In this document: one piece after another, positions 35,294 to 46,165 of the stretch
Numbering within the stretch: position 1 is the stretch's first letter
Layout of the letters: each line of letters opens with the position of its first letter
Source: Mycobacterium sherrisii
GTDB lineage: Bacteria; Actinomycetota; Actinomycetes; Mycobacteriales; Mycobacteriaceae
Reading direction: 5' to 3'
NCBI RefSeq assembly: GCF_002102355.1
Contig: NZ_LQPT01000092.1
Location: 46,707 to 110,706, forward strand
Length of the DNA stretch: 64,000 bases
Notes under the pieces: generated by a model
Databases searched by the model: none
Seen by the model: the letters and a program-made list of their open reading frames with translations, nothing else
Told to the model about the DNA's origin: nothing
Translations under genes and position numbers: made by a program

Positions 35294-37501
35294 ATGACTG
35301 ACCGCGTGTCAGCCGGGAATTTGCGTGTTGCCCGGGTGCTCTACGACTTCGTCAACAACGAGGCGCTGCCCGGCACCGGCATCGACCCGGACAGCTTCTG
35401 GGCCGGCGTGGACAAGGTCGTCACCGATCTCACCCCGCAGAACCAGACCCTGCTGAACACCCGCGACGAGCTGCAGGCGCAGATCGACAAATGGCACCGC
35501 CAGCGCGTGATCGAACCGCTCGACCCCGAGGCCTACCGGCAGTTTTTGGCCGACATCGGCTATCTGCTGCCCGAACCGGACGACTTCACGATCACCACGT
35601 CCGGGGTCGACGACGAGATCACCACGACCGCGGGCCCGCAGCTGGTGGTGCCGGTGCTCAATGCGCGGTTCGCGCTCAACGCCGCCAACGCCCGGTGGGG
35701 TTCCCTCTACGACGCCCTGTACGGCACCGATGTGATCCCGGAAGACGACGGCGCCGAAAAGGGCACCAGCTACAACAAGGTGCGCGGCGACAAGGTCATC
35801 GCGTACGCGCGCAAATTCCTCGACCAGGCGGCCCCGCTGGCGTCGGGCTCGTGGGCGGACGTGACCGGGCTGAGCATCGCCGACGGACGGCTGCAGATCG
35901 CGCGCGGCGCGGAGTCCACCGAGCTGGCCAGCCCGGAGAAGTTCGTCGGATACAGCGGCGAGCTGGGCTCGCCCAGCTGGTCGGTCCTGCTGGTCAACAA
36001 CGGCCTGCACGTCGAGATCCTGATCGACCCGGAGTCGCCGATCGGCAAGACCGACCCGGCCGGCATCAAGGACGTGGTCCTGGAGTCCGCGGTCACCACG
36101 ATCATGGACTTCGAGGACTCGGTCGCCGCCGTCGATGCCGAGGACAAGGTGCTGGGCTACCGCAACTGGCTCGGCTTGAACAAGGGTGACCTGGCCCAAG
36201 AGGTCAGCAAGGACGGCACGACGTTCACCCGGGTGCTCAACCAGGACCGCACCTACGCCACCCCCGACGGCGGCGAGCTGACCCTGCCCGGCCGCAGCCT
36301 GTTGTTCGTGCGCAACGTCGGGCATCTGATGACCAACGACGCCATCGTCGTCGGCGAAGGCTCCGGTCCCGAACAAGGCGCGCACGAGGTGTTCGAGGGC
36401 ATCATGGACGCGCTGTTCACCGGGCTGTGTGCAATCCACGGGCTGAAGTCGAGCGACGCGAACGGCCCGCTGGTCAACAGCCGCACCGGCTCCATCTACA
36501 TCGTGAAGCCGAAGATGCACGGCCCCGACGAGGTGGCGTTCACCTGCGAGCTGTTCAGCCGCGTCGAGGACGTGCTGGGCTTGCCGCAGGGCACGCTGAA
36601 GGTCGGCATCATGGACGAGGAGCGCCGCACCTCGGTGAACCTCAAGGCGTGCATCAAGGCCGCCGCCGACCGGGTGGTCTTCATCAACACCGGCTTTTTG
36701 GACCGCACCGGCGACGAAATCCACACCTCGATGGAGGCCGGTCCGATGATCCGCAAGGGTGCGATGAAGAACACCACCTGGATCAAGGCCTACGAAGACG
36801 CCAACGTCGACATCGGTCTTGCCGCCGGCTTTACCGGCAAGGCGCAGATCGGTAAGGGCATGTGGGCGATGACCGAGTTGATGGCCGACATGGTCGAGCA
36901 GAAGATCGGCCAGCCCAAGGCCGGCGCCACCACCGCGTGGGTGCCCTCCCCGACCGCCGCCACGCTGCACGCGATGCACTACCACCAGGTCGACGTGTTC
37001 GCCGTGCAGCAGGAGCTCGCGGGCAAGAAGCGCACGACCATCGACGAACTGCTGACGATTCCGCTGGCCAAGGAACTTGCCTGGGCTCCCGAGGAGATCC
37101 GCGAGGAGGTCGACAACAACTGTCAGTCGATCCTGGGCTACGTCGTGCGCTGGATCGACGAGGGCGTGGGGTGTTCGAAGGTGCCCGACATCCACGACGT
37201 CGCCCTGATGGAAGACCGCGCCACGTTGCGGATCTCCAGCCAGCTGCTGGCCAACTGGCTGCGCCACGGCATCATCACCAGCGAGGATGTCCGCGCCAGC
37301 CTGGAGCGGATGGCTCCGCTGGTCGACCAGCAGAACGCCGGCGACCGGGCATACCGTCCGATGGCGCCCAACTTCGACGACAGCGTCGCGTTCCTGGCCG
37401 CCCAGGAGCTGATCCTGACCGGCGGGCAGCAGCCCAGCGGCTACACCGAGCCGATCCTGCATCGCCGCCGCCGCGAGCTCAAGGCCCGCGCCGGTGCCTG
37501 A
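35294..37501 (+). CDS. glcB: Malate synthase G
   Basis: A 735-residue glyoxylate-shunt enzyme condensing glyoxylate and acetyl-CoA to malate; in M. tuberculosis it is also found at the surface. It has the [22 protein letters not shown] segment with the metal-binding acids of the TIM barrel and [18 protein letters not shown] late [25 protein letters not shown] region completes the C-terminal plug. The ATG at 35294 follows GGAGGA. It is close in length to Rv1837c (about 741). The 755-codon frame on the opposite strand is a high-GC shadow. Confidence 0.97.
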   Translation: MTDRVSAGNLRVARVLYDFVNNEALPGTGIDPDSFWAGVDKVVTDLTPQNQTLLNTRDELQAQIDKWHRQRVIEPLDPEAYRQFLADIGYLLPEPDDFTITTSGVDDEITTTAGPQLVVPVLNARFALNAANARWGSLYDALYGTDVIPEDDGAEKGTSYNKVRGDKVIAYARKFLDQAAPLASGSWADVTGLSIADGRLQIARGAESTELASPEKFVGYSGELGSPSWSVLLVNNGLHVEILIDPESPIGKTDPAGIKDVVLESAVTTIMDFEDSVAAVDAEDKVLGYRNWLGLNKGDLAQEVSKDGTTFTRVLNQDRTYATPDGGELTLPGRSLLFVRNVGHLMTNDAIVVGEGSGPEQGAHEVFEGIMDALFTGLCAIHGLKSSDANGPLVNSRTGSIYIVKPKMHGPDEVAFTCELFSRVEDVLGLPQGTLKVGIMDEERRTSVNLKACIKAAADRVVFINTGFLDRTGDEIHTSMEAGPMIRKGAMKNTTWIKAYEDANVDIGLAAGFTGKAQIGKGMWAMTELMADMVEQKIGQPKAGATTAWVPSPTAATLHAMHYHQVDVFAVQQELAGKKRTTIDELLTIPLAKELAWAPEEIREEVDNNCQSILGYVVRWIDEGVGCSKVPDIHDVALMEDRATLRISSQLLANWLRHGIITSEDVRASLERMAPLVDQQNAGDRAYRPMAPNFDDSVAFLAAQELILTGGQQPSGYTEPILHRRRRELKARAGA

Positions 37502-37564
37502 TTCGGGCGCGACGAGTCCAGCCGAGAACGATGATGGGCCGACGGAAGGGTAGCGGGCGCCGGT

Positions 37565-39706
37565 ATGGGTAGGCACAGCATGCCCGACCGCGGCAAGTCA
37601 CCCGACGAGCCGTCCGACGAGTCCGACACCGCCCGATTCACCGCCCGCGACCTAGTCTCCCGCTACCGGGAGGAACGGGACGATCCGCGCGGATTCACGG
37701 CGAACGACGCCGACGCGCCGGTCGCCGGCCAGGACTTCGGTGACGACTTCGTCGAGGAGTTCACGGACGACTTCGACGACGACTCCACGGACGACTTCAC
37801 GGACGAAGAGGACCCCGCCGACCGCTACGGCGCCCTCGGCGACCCCGACGACCCCGACGCGCAGTTCGCCGACGACGACTATCCGGAGTTCCCGCGCCGC
37901 GCGGAGGCCGACCCGTCCAGCCCATCCGATCCGCGGCCGGGCCTGACCGCGACCGGGCGTCGTGTCCTCGGCGAGTGGCGGGGTGGCCACCGCAGCGCCA
38001 GCGGCCGCCGCGGCGTCAGCGTCGGCGTGATCGTGGCGTTGGTCGCGGTCATCGTGGTGGTGGGCACGATCATCCTCTGGCGATTCTTCGGCGACGCGTT
38101 GTCCAACCGCTCGCACACGGCCGCGGCGCGATGCGTCGGCGGCAAGGAGGATGTGGCCGTCATCGTCGACCCGTCGATGACCGACCTGGTGCAGCAGTTC
38201 GCCGAGGGCTACAACTCCACCGCCGGTCCCGTCGGCGACAAATGCATGGTCGTCAACGTCAAACCCGCCGGCTCCGACGCCGTCATCAACGGCTTCATCG
38301 GCAAGTGGCCGGCCGAACTGGGAGCCCGGCCGGCATTGTGGATCCCGGGCAGTTCGGTGTCGGCCGCCCGATTGACCGCGGCCGCCGGACAAAAGACGGT
38401 CAGCGACAGCCGTTCGCTGGTGACGTCCCCGGTAGTTCTGGCGATCCGGCCCGAGCTGCAACCGGCGCTGGCCGATCAAACCTGGGGCGCGCTGCCCGGC
38501 TTGCAGACCAACCCGAACTCGTTGGCCGGTTTGAAGCTGCCCGGCTGGGGCGGGTTGCGGTTGGCCATCCCGACGAGCGGCAATGGGGACGCCGCTTACC
38601 TGGCGGGCGAAGCGGTCGCGGCGGCGTCGGTGCCGCCCGGCGCGCCGGCCACTCAGGGCACCGCCGCGCTGCGCGCGCTGACCGCCGCCCAGCCCAAGCT
38701 CTCCGACAACTCGCTGATCGAGGCGCTAAACGCGCTGCTCAAGCCCGGTGATGCGGCGACCGCGCCGGTGCACGCCGTGATCACCACCGAGCAGCAGCTG
38801 TTCCAGCGCGGGCAGTCGCTGTCGGATGCCAACAAAACTTTGACCGGCTGGCTGCCGCCGGGACCCGCACCGGTCGCCGACTACCCGACCGTCCTGCTCA
38901 GCGGCTCCTGGCTGACCTCGGAACAGACGTCGGCGGCGAGCGAATTCGCCCACTTCATCCGCAAACCCGACCAACTCGCGAAGCTGGCCAAGGCCGGGTT
39001 CCGGGTCAACGGCGTCAAGTCGCCGAGTAGCCCGGTGACGAGTTTCGCGCCGGTGTCCGCCACGCTGTCGGTGGGCGACGACGCCATGCGCGTCACCCTG
39101 GCCGACGCCATGTCGGCGCCGTCCAGCGGCGTGGCCGCGACGATCATGTTGGATCAGTCGATGCCGGGCGACGAGGGCGGAAAGTCGCGGCTGGCCAACG
39201 TCATCGCCGCATTGCAGGACCGGATCAAGGCGCTGCCGCCGACCGCGACCGTGGGCCTGTGGACGTTCGACGGCCACGAGGGCCGCTCCGAGGTGACGAC
39301 CGGCGCACTGACCGACCCCGTCAACGGCCAGCCGCGCTCGACCGCCCTGAGCGCCGCCCTGGACAAGCAGTATTCGTCGGCCGGCGGTGCGGTGTCGTTC
39401 ACCACCCTGCGCCTGATCTACCAGGACATGCAGACCAATTACCGTGCCGGGCAGAACAATTCGATCCTGGTCATCACGGCCGGTCCGCATACGGACCAGA
39501 CCCTGGATGGGCCGGGGCTGCAGAACTTCATCCGCACCAGCGCGGATCCGGCCAAACCGATCGCGGTCAACGTCGTCGACTTCGGCGCCGATCCGGATCG
39601 GGCAACCTGGGAAGTGGTGGCCCAGCTCAGCGGCGGCAGCTACCAGAATCTGGCGACATCGGCCTCGCCCGACCTGACGACGGTAATCCGCACATTTTTG
39701 AGCTGA
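37565..39706 (+). CDS. Membrane-anchored protein with binding-protein-like and VWA domains
   Basis: A 713-residue protein resembling M. tuberculosis Rv1836c. Residues 1-140 are cytosolic and very acidic, with a stretch of repeated D/E pairs near 56-80 and pseudo-repeats ending in DDF. One membrane helix follows (GVSVGVIVALVAVIVVVGTIILW, about 152-174). The outer part has a solute-binding-protein-like domain (VAVIVDPSMTDLVQQFAEGYN) and a C-terminal von Willebrand A fold (AATIMLDQSMPGDEGGKSR, VGLWTFDGHEG, NSILVITAGPHTD). The MIDAS start is DQSMP instead of DxSxS, so metal binding may be altered. Function unknown; an envelope assembly or adhesion role fits. Confidence 0.85.
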   Translation: MGRHSMPDRGKSPDEPSDESDTARFTARDLVSRYREERDDPRGFTANDADAPVAGQDFGDDFVEEFTDDFDDDSTDDFTDEEDPADRYGALGDPDDPDAQFADDDYPEFPRRAEADPSSPSDPRPGLTATGRRVLGEWRGGHRSASGRRGVSVGVIVALVAVIVVVGTIILWRFFGDALSNRSHTAAARCVGGKEDVAVIVDPSMTDLVQQFAEGYNSTAGPVGDKCMVVNVKPAGSDAVINGFIGKWPAELGARPALWIPGSSVSAARLTAAAGQKTVSDSRSLVTSPVVLAIRPELQPALADQTWGALPGLQTNPNSLAGLKLPGWGGLRLAIPTSGNGDAAYLAGEAVAAASVPPGAPATQGTAALRALTAAQPKLSDNSLIEALNALLKPGDAATAPVHAVITTEQQLFQRGQSLSDANKTLTGWLPPGPAPVADYPTVLLSGSWLTSEQTSAASEFAHFIRKPDQLAKLAKAGFRVNGVKSPSSPVTSFAPVSATLSVGDDAMRVTLADAMSAPSSGVAATIMLDQSMPGDEGGKSRLANVIAALQDRIKALPPTATVGLWTFDGHEGRSEVTTGALTDPVNGQPRSTALSAALDKQYSSAGGAVSFTTLRLIYQDMQTNYRAGQNNSILVITAGPHTDQTLDGPGLQNFIRTSADPAKPIAVNVVDFGADPDRATWEVVAQLSGGSYQNLATSASPDLTTVIRTFLS

Positions 39707-39847
39707 GGCGGCGACTTCGGCGGCCACCGGCCCGCGCTGACAACACCGAACGTCGTTGCTGATCCGTTTTGCGCAGACCCTGTCGGTGTGCCTGCTGCGA
39801 CGTATCGTCGACCTGTGATCAAGGCCCCACCGGAATAACCAATTACG

Positions 39848-40738
39848 ATGCGCGAGTACCCATTTCAGGGCGTACGCATGCGAACCGTCAGGTCGATCGA
39901 CGTCCAGGGGCGACGGACCCGAGTGCTCATCGACGGTCAGCCCGAACAACCGCCGATCCTGTTGCTGCACGGAATCGGTCGCAGTCTCGAGGACTGGCAG
40001 CCGCAATACGTCGCCCTGCACCGGGCCGGCTACCGGGTGATCGCATGCGACCTCCCCGGGTCGGGGTTGTCCGAACGCCTCTCGGCCGCCACCACCGTGC
40101 CCGGGCTGGCGCACGCCACGTTGCAGACCCTCGATGCGATCGAGGAGACCAGGCGTCTGCATGTGGTGGGTCATTCGATCGGCGGCGCGGTCGCGCTGCA
40201 GCTGCTGGCGCTGGCACCCGACCGGGTTGCCACCTTGACCCTGGTGAGCAGTGTCGGCTTCGGTGCCGAAACTCATCCCATGCTGCGGCTGGCGGCCACA
40301 CCCGTCCTCGGTGCCCTAGCGACCCGTTACACCAGTCGCCGCAGTGCGCACCTGCTGGAACGTCAGCTTTACGTCGACCGCTCGCTGGTGACCGGGGAGC
40401 GGATCGACCGCGCGATGATGTTTGCCCGGCGACCCGAGACGGGTCTGGTGCTGCACGAGACCGCCCGCTGGTGTGGCAGCATTCGCGGCATCAGACCGCA
40501 ATGGCGAAATGCATTGCTGAACCGGGTGTCCGATCACGTCCGCCCCACGCTGATCGTGTGGGGGCAGCGCGATCGCATCTTGCCCGCGCACCATGTCGGC
40601 GCGGCACGGCGCCACTTTCCGCACGCTCGGGTGCACGTGTTTTCCGGGGTCGGTCATCTCCCCCAAGTCGAAGCGGCGCAAGCGTTTACGGAGCTGACGC
40701 TGGATTTCCTGCGCTCCCAGCCCGCGGCCTGCGCCTGA
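39848..40738 (+). CDS. Alpha/beta-hydrolase
   Basis: A 296-residue alpha/beta-hydrolase-fold esterase or lipase-like enzyme. The oxyanion region ILLLHGIGRSLEDW, nucleophile elbow VVGHSIGGAVALQL (Ser near residue 109), acid in GQRDRILP and catalytic His in FSGVGHLPQVE are all present. There is no signal peptide, so it is cytosolic or envelope-associated. An alternative ATG lies 10 codons downstream. It occupies the place of lipZ/dehalogenase genes in M. tuberculosis, but its orientation seems different, so I do not assign that symbol. It ends 9 bp before the convergent gcvP. Confidence 0.85.
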   Translation: MREYPFQGVRMRTVRSIDVQGRRTRVLIDGQPEQPPILLLHGIGRSLEDWQPQYVALHRAGYRVIACDLPGSGLSERLSAATTVPGLAHATLQTLDAIEETRRLHVVGHSIGGAVALQLLALAPDRVATLTLVSSVGFGAETHPMLRLAATPVLGALATRYTSRRSAHLLERQLYVDRSLVTGERIDRAMMFARRPETGLVLHETARWCGSIRGIRPQWRNALLNRVSDHVRPTLIVWGQRDRILPAHHVGAARRHFPHARVHVFSGVGHLPQVEAAQAFTELTLDFLRSQPAACA

Positions 40739-40747
40739 CGACTGCGT

Positions 40748-43585
40748 CTAGGCGAACGCCTCGACCGGCGGGCACGAGCACATCAGGTTGCGGTCGCCGT
40801 GGGCCCCGTCGATACGACGCACCGGCGGCCACACCTTGGGCCGGAACGCCTTGCCGAGCGGATAGGCGGCCTCCTCCCGCGTGTACGGGTGGTTCCACTG
40901 CGCGACGAGCAGGCAGTCGGCGGTGTGCGGGGCGCCGCGCAGCGGATTGTCCTCAACTGGCCACACTCCGGCCGCCACTTTGTCGATCTCGGCGCGGATG
41001 GCGATCATGGCGTCGCAGAACGCGTCGATCTCGTTGCGGTCCTCGCTCTCGGTGGGCTCCACCATCAAGGTGCCGGCCACCGGGAAGCTCATGGTCGGAG
41101 CGTGAAAGCCGTAGTCCGCCAACCGTTTTGCGACGTCGTCGACCGTCACTCCGGTCGACTTTGTGATGCCACGCAGATCCAGGATGCACTCGTGGGCGAC
41201 CATGCCGGTCGCGCCGGTGTAGAGCACCGGGAAGTACTCGTCGAGCCGACGGGCGATGTAATTGGCCGACGCGATCGCGGTCAGCGACGCCGCCCGCAGT
41301 CCGTCGCCGCCCATCATCCTGATGTAGGCCCAACTGATTGGCAGAATCGATGCCGAACCGTACGGCGCCGACGAAACCGGGTGCCCGCCGGGCAGTTCGG
41401 GCGCGTACGGGTGGCCCGGCAAAAACGGTGCCAGGTGCGCCCGCGCGGCGACGGGACCCACCCCCGGTCCGCCACCACCGTGCGGGATGCAGAACGTCTT
41501 GTGCAGGTTCAGGTGGCTGACGTCACCGCCGAACTTGCCCGGGCGCGCCAGACCGACCAGCGCGTTGAGGTTCGCGCCGTCGACGTACACCTGGCCGCCG
41601 GCGTCGTGCACGGCCGCGCAAATCTCGGCAATGTCCTGCTCGTACACCCCGTGCGTGGACGGGTAGGTCACCATCAGGGCGGCGAGCCGATCGGCGTGCT
41701 CGGCGACCTTGGCGCGCAGGTCATCCAGATCGACGTCGCCGTTGTCGTGACACCCCACCACGACCACCCGCATCCCGGCCAGGGCGGCCGACGCGGCGTT
41801 GGTGCCGTGCGCGCTGGACGGAATCAGGCAGATGTCGCGGTGCGCCTCGCCCCGGCTGGCGTGGTACTCGTGGATCGCCAACAGGCCCGCGTACTCGCCC
41901 TGCGAACCGGCATTGGGTTGCAGCGACACCGCGTCGTAACCGGTGATCGCCACCAGCCAGCTCTGCAGGTCACTGATCAGCCGGCGCAGCCCGGCCGTGT
42001 CGTCGGCCGGGGCGAACGGGTGCAGCCGCGAGAACTCCGGCCAGGTGATCGGCTCCATCTCGGCGGCGGCGTTGAGTTTCATCGTGCACGACCCGAGCGG
42101 AATCATACTGCGGTCCAAGGCGATGTCTTTGTCCGCCAGCGTCCGCAGATACCGCATCATCGCCGTCTCGGTGCGGTACTGGGTGAACGCCGGATGGGTC
42201 AGGAATGCCGTTGTGCGCGTGCCGATGCCGGTGGGTACGGGTTCGGCGGCCGACACCCCGAACGCGTCCAGGACCTCCTCCACATGGCTGTCGGTGGTGC
42301 ACTCGTCGCACGCCACCGACACGTGGTCCTTGTCGACGCGCCAAAGGTTGATGCCCTTGGCCTTGGCCTTGGCGACCACCTCGTCCGCGCAGCCCGGCAC
42401 ATGAGCCAACACGGTGTCGAAATACTCTTCGTGCACCAGCGCGTCGCCCAGCGCGGCGGCGATAGAGGTGGCGTGCCGATGCACCCGGCGCGCGATGGCG
42501 GTGAGCCCGTCGGCGCCGTGGTAGCTGGCGTACATCGCGGCCATCACCGCCAGCAGCACCTGCGCGGTACAGATGTTGCTGGTCGCCTTGTCGCGGCGGA
42601 TGTGCTGTTCGCGGGTCTGCAGGGCCAGGCGGTAGGCCGGAGAACCGTCGGTGTCGACGGAGACGCCGACCAGCCGGCCCGGCAGCTGCCGTGCGTGCTT
42701 GGCATGCACCGCCAGATATCCGGCGTGCGGACCACCGAATCCCATTGGCACACCGAATCTTTGGGAGCTGCCGAAGGCCGCGTCGGCGCCGATCTCGCCG
42801 GGCGGGGTGATCAACGTACACGCCAGCAGGTCAGCGCCGATCGCCACCAGCGCACCCCGCTCATGCGCCTCGGCCACGAGCGCCGACCAGTCGGTGACCC
42901 GGCCGCTGGCGCCGGGCAGTTGCGCGATGACGCCGAAGAAGTCGCCGTCGGGCAGACCGTTGCGCAAATCGGCGGTGACGATCTCGATGCCCAGCGGCCG
43001 AGCGCGGGTCGCCAGCACGGCCGCGGTTTGGCCGAACAGGTCGACGTCGACGGCCAACCGGTTCGTTCCCGTACCGGCGCGCCGCGTCGCCGAGCGGTGC
43101 AGCAACGTCATGGCCTCCGCGGCGGCGGTGCCCTCGTCGAGCATCGAGGCGTTGGCGATCTCCAGTCCGGTCAGGTCGGTGATCATGGTCTGGAAGTTCA
43201 GCAGGGCTTCCAGCCGGCCCTGGCTGATCTCCGGCTGATAGGGCGTGTACGCGGTGTACCAGGCCGGGTTTTCCAGGATGTTGCGCAGTAACACCGGCGG
43301 GGTCAGGGTGTCGTAGTAGCCCTGTCCGATCATCGACACGGCCACGGTGTTGTTGTCGGCGAGCGCGCGCAGTTCGGCGAGCGCCTCGGCCTCGGTGGCC
43401 GCCGGCGGCAGCGAGTCCAGGCCGGGTGCGGTGCCGTCCGCGGCAAGTTTGTCCAGAATGCGGTGCGGAACCGCTTTGCCGGCCAGCTCGTCGAGCGAGC
43501 CGACACCGATCACGTCCAGCATCGCCGAGACGGCCGCGGCGTCCGGTCCGATGTGTCGGGCGGAGAAGGGTGCTTGGGTGGGCAT
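40748..43585 (-). CDS. gcvP: Glycine dehydrogenase (decarboxylating), P protein
   Basis: A 945-residue PLP enzyme of the glycine cleavage system that decarboxylates glycine and loads the aminomethyl group on the GcvH lipoyl arm. The PLP lysine is in [17 protein letters not shown] near residue 697, and the two halves show the family's internal duplication. ATG 43585 has AGGAG 5 bp upstream; the longer upstream frame runs through the riboswitch and is not coding. GcvH is encoded about 3.7 kb further along the same strand direction. Expression should respond to glycine through the leader. Confidence 0.97.
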   Translation of the reverse strand: MPTQAPFSARHIGPDAAAVSAMLDVIGVGSLDELAGKAVPHRILDKLAADGTAPGLDSLPPAATEAEALAELRALADNNTVAVSMIGQGYYDTLTPPVLLRNILENPAWYTAYTPYQPEISQGRLEALLNFQTMITDLTGLEIANASMLDEGTAAAEAMTLLHRSATRRAGTGTNRLAVDVDLFGQTAAVLATRARPLGIEIVTADLRNGLPDGDFFGVIAQLPGASGRVTDWSALVAEAHERGALVAIGADLLACTLITPPGEIGADAAFGSSQRFGVPMGFGGPHAGYLAVHAKHARQLPGRLVGVSVDTDGSPAYRLALQTREQHIRRDKATSNICTAQVLLAVMAAMYASYHGADGLTAIARRVHRHATSIAAALGDALVHEEYFDTVLAHVPGCADEVVAKAKAKGINLWRVDKDHVSVACDECTTDSHVEEVLDAFGVSAAEPVPTGIGTRTTAFLTHPAFTQYRTETAMMRYLRTLADKDIALDRSMIPLGSCTMKLNAAAEMEPITWPEFSRLHPFAPADDTAGLRRLISDLQSWLVAITGYDAVSLQPNAGSQGEYAGLLAIHEYHASRGEAHRDICLIPSSAHGTNAASAALAGMRVVVVGCHDNGDVDLDDLRAKVAEHADRLAALMVTYPSTHGVYEQDIAEICAAVHDAGGQVYVDGANLNALVGLARPGKFGGDVSHLNLHKTFCIPHGGGGPGVGPVAARAHLAPFLPGHPYAPELPGGHPVSSAPYGSASILPISWAYIRMMGGDGLRAASLTAIASANYIARRLDEYFPVLYTGATGMVAHECILDLRGITKSTGVTVDDVAKRLADYGFHAPTMSFPVAGTLMVEPTESEDRNEIDAFCDAMIAIRAEIDKVAAGVWPVEDNPLRGAPHTADCLLVAQWNHPYTREEAAYPLGKAFRPKVWPPVRRIDGAHGDRNLMCSCPPVEAFA

Positions 43586-43620
43586 CGGGACTCCTGACAT
43601 AGGCAGAGGGACTAATGGCC

Positions 43621-43832
43621 CTCCCCCTCTGTCCTCCACCCAGTCATCGGGCGCCTGAGAGATTCGGCGCGTAGTCCCCCCTGCGCCTTTCCCCATCGGC
43701 GGGTGGACCGAGACGGTCGCACCGCTTTCCAGAGGCATCGTCACCGGACGCGGTCCTGGTGCCTGAGAGGTTGACGGAGAGGTATTGCTCCTTCGGCGTC
43801 CGTGACTGGCGGCCACGAAACTCTCCCGCGCG
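43621..43832 (-). promoter_or_regulatory. Tandem glycine riboswitch
   Basis: The gcvP leader, read on the minus strand, has the hallmark strings of both glycine aptamers. The first has CGGGAGAG, GCCGAAGGAGCAA, CTCTCAGGCACC and CTCTGGAAAG. The second has CCGATGGGGAAAGG, AATCTCTCAGGC and ACAGAGGG. The two CTCTCAGGC cores lie at 43770-43761 and 43661-43653. The element ends about 35 bp before the start codon, so glycine probably controls translation or early termination of gcvP, switching the cleavage system on when glycine is abundant. Confidence 0.93.
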
Positions 43833-43880
43833 GGCTTGATGCGGAGTCGAGTTTACCCTCCAGTAACCCGAAAAACGGGG

Positions 43881-44513
43881 TTATCCGATTTTGCGGTCGC
43901 GGTGCTTGCGCCGGGAGGCGAGCTCGTCCTCCGGGGCCGCGATCGATTCGCCGCCATCGGCGCGCTCACCTGGGAAATCGGCGATCACGCCGGTCAGCTC
44001 GCGCATGGCGCCGGACACCGCGATGCCGAACACGCCCTGCCCGCCCTGCAGCAGGTCGACGACTTCTTCGGCCGAGGTGCACTCGTAGACGGTGGTGCCA
44101 TCGGAGAACAAGGTGATGTTGGCCAGGTCCTCGACCCCGCGCTGGCGCAGGTGGTCGACCGCGACCCGGATGTTGTGCAGCGAGATGCCGGTGTCCAGCA
44201 GCCGCTTGACGATCTTGAGGACCAGGATGTCCTTGAACGAGTACAGCCGTTGGCTGCCGGACCCCGCCGCGCTGCGGATCGAGGGCACTACCAGCGAGGT
44301 CCGCGCCCAGTAGTCCAGCTGGCGGTAGGTGATCCCGGCGATTTGGCACGCACTGGGGCCCCGGTAGCCGACCAGCTCGTCGGGCACCGAGTCGTCAGGA
44401 AACAGCCCCGGCTGCACGGGTCCGCTGGCCACGGTGATGCTCGGCTCACCGGGGTTCGCGGCATCCGAGTGGCCGGCAAGATCCAGCTGTTCTTGACGTG
44501 GCTGGTCGCTCAC
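43881..44513 (-). CDS. resR: MerR-family regulator (ResR, Rv1830-like)
   Basis: A 210-residue MerR-type regulator. An N-terminal low-complexity region precedes the winged helix (YRGPSACQIAGITYRQLDYWARTSLVVPSIR, then QRLYSFKDILVLKIVKRLLDTG) and a helical dimerisation part. GTG 44513 is preceded by GAGAGG with good spacing; an in-frame ATG 11 codons upstream lacks one. It corresponds to M. tuberculosis Rv1830, named resR for its link to antibiotic resilience and growth control. No effector domain is visible. A gap of 287 bp follows to the nuclease-like gene. Confidence 0.9.
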   Translation of the reverse strand: MSDQPRQEQLDLAGHSDAANPGEPSITVASGPVQPGLFPDDSVPDELVGYRGPSACQIAGITYRQLDYWARTSLVVPSIRSAAGSGSQRLYSFKDILVLKIVKRLLDTGISLHNIRVAVDHLRQRGVEDLANITLFSDGTTVYECTSAEEVVDLLQGGQGVFGIAVSGAMRELTGVIADFPGERADGGESIAAPEDELASRRKHRDRKIG

Positions 44514-44800
44514 AGTGGTTCCTCTCGCCGATCGCGCTCTTGTCACTAGCTGCGTCCATTGGCTGCCTGCACAGCCACGTTGGCTAAGGCCCGAGTGCTA
44601 GAGAGCTTACGCTGTTCGATCGCTACCGTGCCTTAACTCGTTCTCAAAGTATGGCCGCCGCAACGGCGAGGGGCGCGCTATCCGTCAGGCGTGTCGAGAT
44701 CACCGTGTCAGATGAGACGCATCCGTGATGTCGACGTCCACCTTAACGCCCGGCCGCCGCTGTGCTGACCCGCAATTTCCCACCGACGCCTCCGATGCGC

Positions 44801-45295
44801 TCAGGTGGCCTTGAAATCGTCGGGAGACACGCTGTCGAGAAATTCCTTGAACTTCTCCACCTCGTCCTCGCGCACCGCGCTGTTGGATTCCTCGTCGCTC
44901 TCGTCCGGGATCAGCAGACCCGCCTGGGCCAGCACGGCTTCCTCGACGTAGATCGGGACACCGACGCGCAGCGCGATCGCCACCGAATCCGACGGCCGGG
45001 CGGACACCGTGATGTTGCGGTCGAACACCAGGTCAGCGTAGAAAGTGCCTTCCTGCAGATCGACGATCCGCACTTCCTTGAGCGAATGTCCAAGCGCCGC
45101 AATGAGATCACGGATCAAGTCGTGGGTCAGCGGGCGGGGCGGCTCGACGCCTTGCTGTTCGAGCGCGATGGCTGCAGCCTCAGACTGCCCGATCCAAATC
45201 GGCAGGTAACGGTCACCGTTGGCCTCGCGCAGCAACAGCACCGGCTGGTTCTGCGGCTGCTCGACGCGAATGCCGACAACACGTACTTCACCCAT
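44801..45295 (-). CDS. Bifunctional nuclease (BFN/DUF151) family protein
   Basis: A 164-residue protein with the BFN fold: MGEVRVVGIRVEQPQNQPVLLLRE, YLPIWIGQSEAAAIALEQQG, THDLIRDLIAALG and SARPSDSVAIALRVGVPIYV are classic conserved blocks. An acidic C-terminal extension (DESDEESNSAVREDEVEKFKEFL) follows. Plant relatives degrade DNA and RNA; the bacterial role is unclear. The ATG at 45295 gives exactly the 164 residues of Rv1829. It lies between the two MerR genes, an arrangement conserved in actinobacteria. Confidence 0.92.
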   Translation of the reverse strand: MGEVRVVGIRVEQPQNQPVLLLREANGDRYLPIWIGQSEAAAIALEQQGVEPPRPLTHDLIRDLIAALGHSLKEVRIVDLQEGTFYADLVFDRNITVSARPSDSVAIALRVGVPIYVEEAVLAQAGLLIPDESDEESNSAVREDEVEKFKEFLDSVSPDDFKAT

Positions 45296-45412
45296 TTGTG
45301 TCTGCCCTCCGCATATGCCGCCGTGTCCGACTCCTACTCGGCGCGACGACCCGTGGTCCACCGTTCCTCTCCGTGCCGCCGAACACCAAGCTGTTCAAAC
45401 GAAGTCTAGTCC

Positions 45413-46165
45413 TCAGCGTCGCAGAACGTCGCGAACGGCCGACTTGATCAACGACGTGTGCAAGGTAATTGCCAGCGCGGCGACCTCGCGCGCGAGATCG
45501 TCGGCGCGATCGCGGGCGCCGGCCTTGTCGGCCTTGATCAACGGTCCTGCGATCTGGGCGATCAGGTCGGACTGCCGGTCGGCGGCCGAGCGGAAGGCGC
45601 GCAAATGCCGCGGTTCGACGCCGTAGTCCGACAATGCCCGGGCGCACTGCAGGATCACCACGGTGTGCTCGTCGAAAAACCCGCCCGGGCCGCGGCTGAT
45701 CACCCCGGCTTTGAGCAGGGCGGTGAGCAGGTCTTCGTCGACCCCCGAACGTTCCAGCACCTCTTCGCGACTCAGCCGCACCCGGGTGGGCGCAACCGCG
45801 GCGGCATCGGGGGTGGTCACGTGGCCGGTGGCGGTGTCGCCGTCGGCCACCGACACCAATCGTGGTACGCCGTAAGGCGATCCGAACGGCGGCAACTCGC
45901 CGTCAGGCTGGGCGTCCAGCTGCGCCCGGATCACCTTCAGCGGCAGGTAGTGGTCGCGCTGGGCGGTGAGAATGAAACGCAACCGCGCGCAGTCGTACGC
46001 GGTGAATCTGCGATACCCCGACGCGGCGCGCTGGGGCGTCACCAGTCCTTCGGCTTCCAAGAAACGAATCTTGGAAATCGTGACATCGGGGAAATCCGGT
46101 CTCAGCAGGTCCAAGACCGCCCCAATCGACATCCCGGCCAAGGCCGGGCTATCGGGTGCGCTCAC
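45413..46165 (-). CDS. MerR-family regulator (Rv1828-like)
   Basis: A 250-residue MerR-type regulator. The DNA-binding part is [45 protein letters not shown] (about residues 10-54), followed by a linker and a second helical region with [21 protein letters not shown], a duplicated winged-helix-like element. It matches Rv1828. Its start overlaps the garA stop by one base, so the forkhead protein and this regulator are co-translated. Confidence 0.92.
   Translation of the reverse strand: MSAPDSPALAGMSIGAVLDLLRPDFPDVTISKIRFLEAEGLVTPQRAASGYRRFTAYDCARLRFILTAQRDHYLPLKVIRAQLDAQPDGELPPFGSPYGVPRLVSVADGDTATGHVTTPDAAAVAPTRVRLSREEVLERSGVDEDLLTALLKAGVISRGPGGFFDEHTVVILQCARALSDYGVEPRHLRAFRSAADRQSDLIAQIAGPLIKADKAGARDRADDLAREVAALAITLHTSLIKSAVRDVLRR

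Noticed and set aside
35309-37576. A 755-codon open frame opposite glcB
   Set aside because: It is a shadow of malate synthase, with no domain signature or ribosome site.
39848-40738. Naming the alpha/beta hydrolase lipZ
   Set aside because: Its position is similar to lipZ of M. tuberculosis, but the orientation appears opposite and I cannot confirm sequence identity.
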